Both the position numbers and the translations under genes were made by a program. DNA of 64,000 nt from Saccharopolyspora thermophila (GTDB lineage Bacteria; Actinomycetota; Actinomycetes; Mycobacteriales; Pseudonocardiaceae): NCBI RefSeq assembly GCF_014646075.1, contig NZ_BMMT01000001.1, forward strand, positions 583,930 through 647,929. The letters are read 5' to 3'. Within the stretch, counting starts at the first letter, position 1. Each line of letters opens with the position of its first letter. Shown here in pieces: positions 62,331 to 64,000 of this stretch. The notes beneath the pieces are model-generated. The model searched no databases. It was not told where the DNA came from and was given only the letters and a program-made list of their open reading frames with translations.

Positions 62331-62807
62331 CACGCACCCCCCACCACTGCGGTCAGCAGGGCGGCGACGAACAGCCACAGCCAGTGCCAGGACTGGTCCA
62401 GCACGTACGCGCCGGTCCCGAGGTTCGGGTTGTCGTCGTGACCGTCACGGGGAGCGCCGAGCCGGTAGAACCCGGCGTTCCCGCTGATCGCGGCCAGCCG
62501 TGCGAGGGTGAAGCGGCGGTCGGCCCAGTAGTGGGTCACCGCGGACACCACCTGGCCGAGCACGAACCCGACCGGGGTGATCGCCAGGCCCAGCACCGCC
62601 CACACGAGCGCGACGACCAGCGCCGTCACGGCGGTGTAGGTGGCGACGTGCTTGAAGCAGTTCCACCGGCCGACCCAGTTGCGCAGGTGCTTGTGCCCGG
62701 CCTGGTGGCTGGTCTGCACCCAGTGATCCGCCACGTTTGTGCGCCACCAGCAGGCTCGGCAGCACCGCCGCGAACGTCACCGCGGCGTCGAGGTTCCCGA
62801 TGCTCAT
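62330..62807 (-). pseudogene. DUF3307-like membrane protein with a +1 frameshift
   Basis: The 5' part (SIGNLDAAVTFAAVLPSLLVAH) and the 3' part (VADHWVQTSHQAGHKHLRNW onward, three TMs) together form a DUF3307-like membrane protein. The join at about 62734-62740 needs a shift, explained by one extra A in an AAA run (CACAAACGTGG). From GTG 62734 a 134-residue 3' part could still be made. Confidence 0.6.
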
Positions 62808-63205
62808 CACCGGCTCACCCCCACCAGCTCGCCGCGCACCCGGCGCGGGGCCGGGGCGTTGACCGGCGCGAAGACCTCGGCCACCTTGGCGCGGATCGCC
62901 TGGATCAGCGCGTACTCGTCCGTACCGGGCTCGGTCTCCTCGATGGTCAGCTGCGCTTCCTCGATCACGTCGGCCGAGTCGTTGAGCAGCGTGTCGAACA
63001 GCACTTGCCGCGCGTAGTCGGCGTCCAGCTCCGACAACTGCGCGCCCCCCTTGATGACCACGTAGAACACCGCCACGATGTCCTCATAGGACAGCGGCAC
63101 GACCATCGCGACCTGCAACGCCGCCGGGGTCTCGCTGCTCTGCCGCAGCGCAGCAACGAACTCGGTGCGCTGCCCGTTGACCAGTCCATAAGTTTTGTGC
63201 GTCAT
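62807..63205 (-). CDS. Hypothetical element protein
   Basis: A 132-residue acidic protein of unknown function, with helical segments (ELDADYARQVLFDTLLNDSADVI) and no membrane span. Its stop overlaps the next start (TGATG), and it lies one base after the HTH gene, so it belongs to the same operon. It is probably a plasmid-backbone protein of this class of element. Confidence 0.6.
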   Translation of the reverse strand: MTHKTYGLVNGQRTEFVAALRQSSETPAALQVAMVVPLSYEDIVAVFYVVIKGGAQLSELDADYARQVLFDTLLNDSADVIEEAQLTIEETEPGTDEYALIQAIRAKVAEVFAPVNAPAPRRVRGELVGVSR

Positions 63206-63206
63206 C

Positions 63207-63470
63207 TCAGGCCACCTCCTTGCCGTCCTGGTGGGCGGCGTCGGTGGCCGACGCGGCCTCGGACGCGGACGGCTCGATCGGGGCCATGCCCAGGCTCATG
63301 AGGTAGGCGTTCAGCGACTCGGCCGGGATGCGCAGCGCGCCGTTGCCGAACCCGACCCGCACGGAGTGCAGCCGCCCGGACTCCGCCAGGCGGTAGACCG
63401 TCGAAACGTGGACGTCGAGCATCTGGGCGACTGCCTTGACTCGGTACATCCGAGTACCGTTGACCTGCAT
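63207..63470 (-). CDS. Excisionase-like helix-turn-helix protein
   Basis: An 87-residue protein. Residues about 8-60 form a MerR/excisionase-type winged HTH (MYRVKAVAQMLDVHVSTVYRLAESGRLHSVRVG then LRIPAESLNAYL), followed by an acidic tail. This kind of small HTH near the integrase of actinomycete elements usually acts as Xis, directing excision. It opens the minus-strand operon, opposite the GntR gene. Confidence 0.8.
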   Translation of the reverse strand: MQVNGTRMYRVKAVAQMLDVHVSTVYRLAESGRLHSVRVGFGNGALRIPAESLNAYLMSLGMAPIEPSASEAASATDAAHQDGKEVA

Positions 63471-63498
63471 CGTTAGCGTTCCCTGCTTTCGATGTCCG

Positions 63499-63528
63499 CC
63501 CCGGTTGGTGTGCCAGCACCAACCGGGG
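63499..63528 (-). promoter_or_regulatory. 12-bp hairpin in the leader of the HTH operon
   Basis: CCCCGGTTGGTG (63499-63510) and its complement (63517-63528) with a six-base loop, 29 bases upstream of the HTH start. Inside a transcribed leader it could attenuate; otherwise it ends read-through. Confidence 0.45.
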
Positions 63529-63577
63529 CTTCGTGCTTCCTGTGCGAAACAGGCGAACCCTGCTTACACTGCAAGCT

Positions 63578-63655
63578 TAGCTATCAGTGTCATAACAGTG
63601 CAACCGTGACAACTGCTCTGTTCGAGTGATCTGACAGAGCTAGCTATCGCGATAG
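63578..63655. promoter_or_regulatory. Operator cluster between the HTH and GntR genes
   Basis: Two TAGCTATC sites (63578-63585 and 63641-63648), the second inside a perfect palindrome CTATCGCGATAG (63644-63655), and an inverted repeat GCTCTGT/ACAGAGC (63615-63640). It sits between divergent genes and ten bases before the GntR ATG, so GntR binding with control of both directions is likely. Confidence 0.6.
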
Positions 63656-63665
63656 AGTCGGGTCC

Positions 63666-64000
63666 ATGGGACTGAACCCCGGAGACAAGCGCCCCGCGTA
63701 CCAGCAGGTTGCAGACAACCTGCGGCGAATGATCGTTACCGGCGAGCTCGCGCCGGGCGACCAACTGCCGTCGATCTCCGCTCTCAGGGAGGAGTACGGC
63801 ATCTCACCCATGACAGCGCGGGCAGCGATCAAGGAGTTGAGCAGCGCTGGTCTGGTGGTCGTTCGCCAGGGGCAGGGTGCCTTCGTCCTCGAAGGTGCCG
63901 CAGCGAAGACCGATCTCACCGTTGACGACCTGGCCGAGCTCTTCCAGCAGCTCAGCTCGGCGGTCGAGACGCTCACCCAGCGGGTAGCTGAGATCGAGGC
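63666..64000 (+). CDS. GntR family regulator, cut by the window edge
   Basis: The first 111 codons of a GntR regulator, continuing past the window. The winged HTH is clear (residues about 12-75: YQQVADNLRRMIVTGEL, LPSISALREEYGIS, TARAAIKELSSAGLVV), with a GQGAFVL wing. What follows (DDLAELFQQLSSAVETLTQRV) is a likely coiled coil rather than a standard effector domain, as in KorSA-type repressors of integrative elements. It faces the excisionase-like operon and probably represses element transfer or excision. Confidence 0.85.
   Translation, partial: MGLNPGDKRPAYQQVADNLRRMIVTGELAPGDQLPSISALREEYGISPMTARAAIKELSSAGLVVVRQGQGAFVLEGAAAKTDLTVDDLAELFQQLSSAVETLTQRVAEIE

Larger units (their letters stand above)
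60857..64000. mobile_element. Decayed integrative element at tRNA-Ala (partly in window)
   Basis: About 3.1 kb of an actinomycete integrative element, continuing beyond the window. A tyrosine integrase remnant lies against the tRNA 3' end; small membrane transfer genes, an excisionase-like HTH gene and a divergent GntR regulator follow. No replication initiator or TraB is in this part. Damage to the integrase suggests it cannot excise on its own. Confidence 0.75.

Noticed and set aside
1-64000. CRISPR arrays and insertion sequences
   Set aside because: No regularly spaced long repeats with unique spacers, and no DDE transposase with flanking inverted repeats, were seen.

Overview
The window is high-GC actinobacterial DNA, most likely from the Pseudonocardiaceae. 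The evidence is GTG starts, a whiB7-uvrD2-nudC neighbourhood, prfB-ftsE-ftsX-smpB-ssrA, initiator tRNA genes, and a lipoprotein/PPE-like/EspG trio of the ESX (type VII secretion) accessory type. There is no 16S gene, so the genus is not set.

1-31.7 kb is conserved chromosome. It holds a K+ channel, a zinc metallopeptidase, a DUF2207 protein, the ESX accessory operon, an M16 peptidase pair, nudC, uvrD2, and whiB7 with a complete regulatory leader (WhiB7-type promoter, 69-codon upstream ORF, 13-bp attenuator hairpin). whiB7 is translationally chained to a small ORF and a methyltransferase. Next come an ABC1 kinase, a zinc metalloprotease, a Lon-like PDZ protease and UPF0182, in the order seen around Rv3193c-Rv3200c of Mycobacterium tuberculosis. 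Two identical initiator tRNA genes, a PadR regulator, prfB-ftsEX, smpB, a collapsed amidohydrolase and tmRNA follow.

31.96 to about 49.9 kb is an integrated element at the 3' end of the tmRNA gene. Its large serine recombinase runs antisense into ssrA. Plasmid-type genes (replication-relaxation protein, DUF2637 protein, small zinc-finger ORFs) surround cargo: Nudix and phosphotransferase genes, a five-gene overlapping operon (membrane protein, NAD-epimerase, GT4, HprK-like kinase, P-loop kinase), an XRE-TPR regulator, a homocysteine methyltransferase, and a HEPN-like protein paired with a double P-loop KGGVGR ATPase that looks like a defence cassette. Two arrays of the heptamer CGAGACC lie 11 kb apart in it. 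The right attachment site was not found, so that edge is approximate.

50.0-60.9 kb is chromosome again: a membrane protein, a UvrD-like helicase, a DUF885 peptidase, GNAT, MFS, DUF6158, an NDH-2-like oxidoreductase, UdgX, a PaaK-type ligase and tRNA-Ala(GGC). 60.9-64 kb is the decayed end of a second integrative element at that tRNA. Its integrase has lost its N-terminus and carries a frameshift. Small membrane transfer genes, an excisionase-like HTH gene and a divergent GntR regulator cut by the window edge complete it. The four single-base frameshifts I recognised all lie in the two elements.
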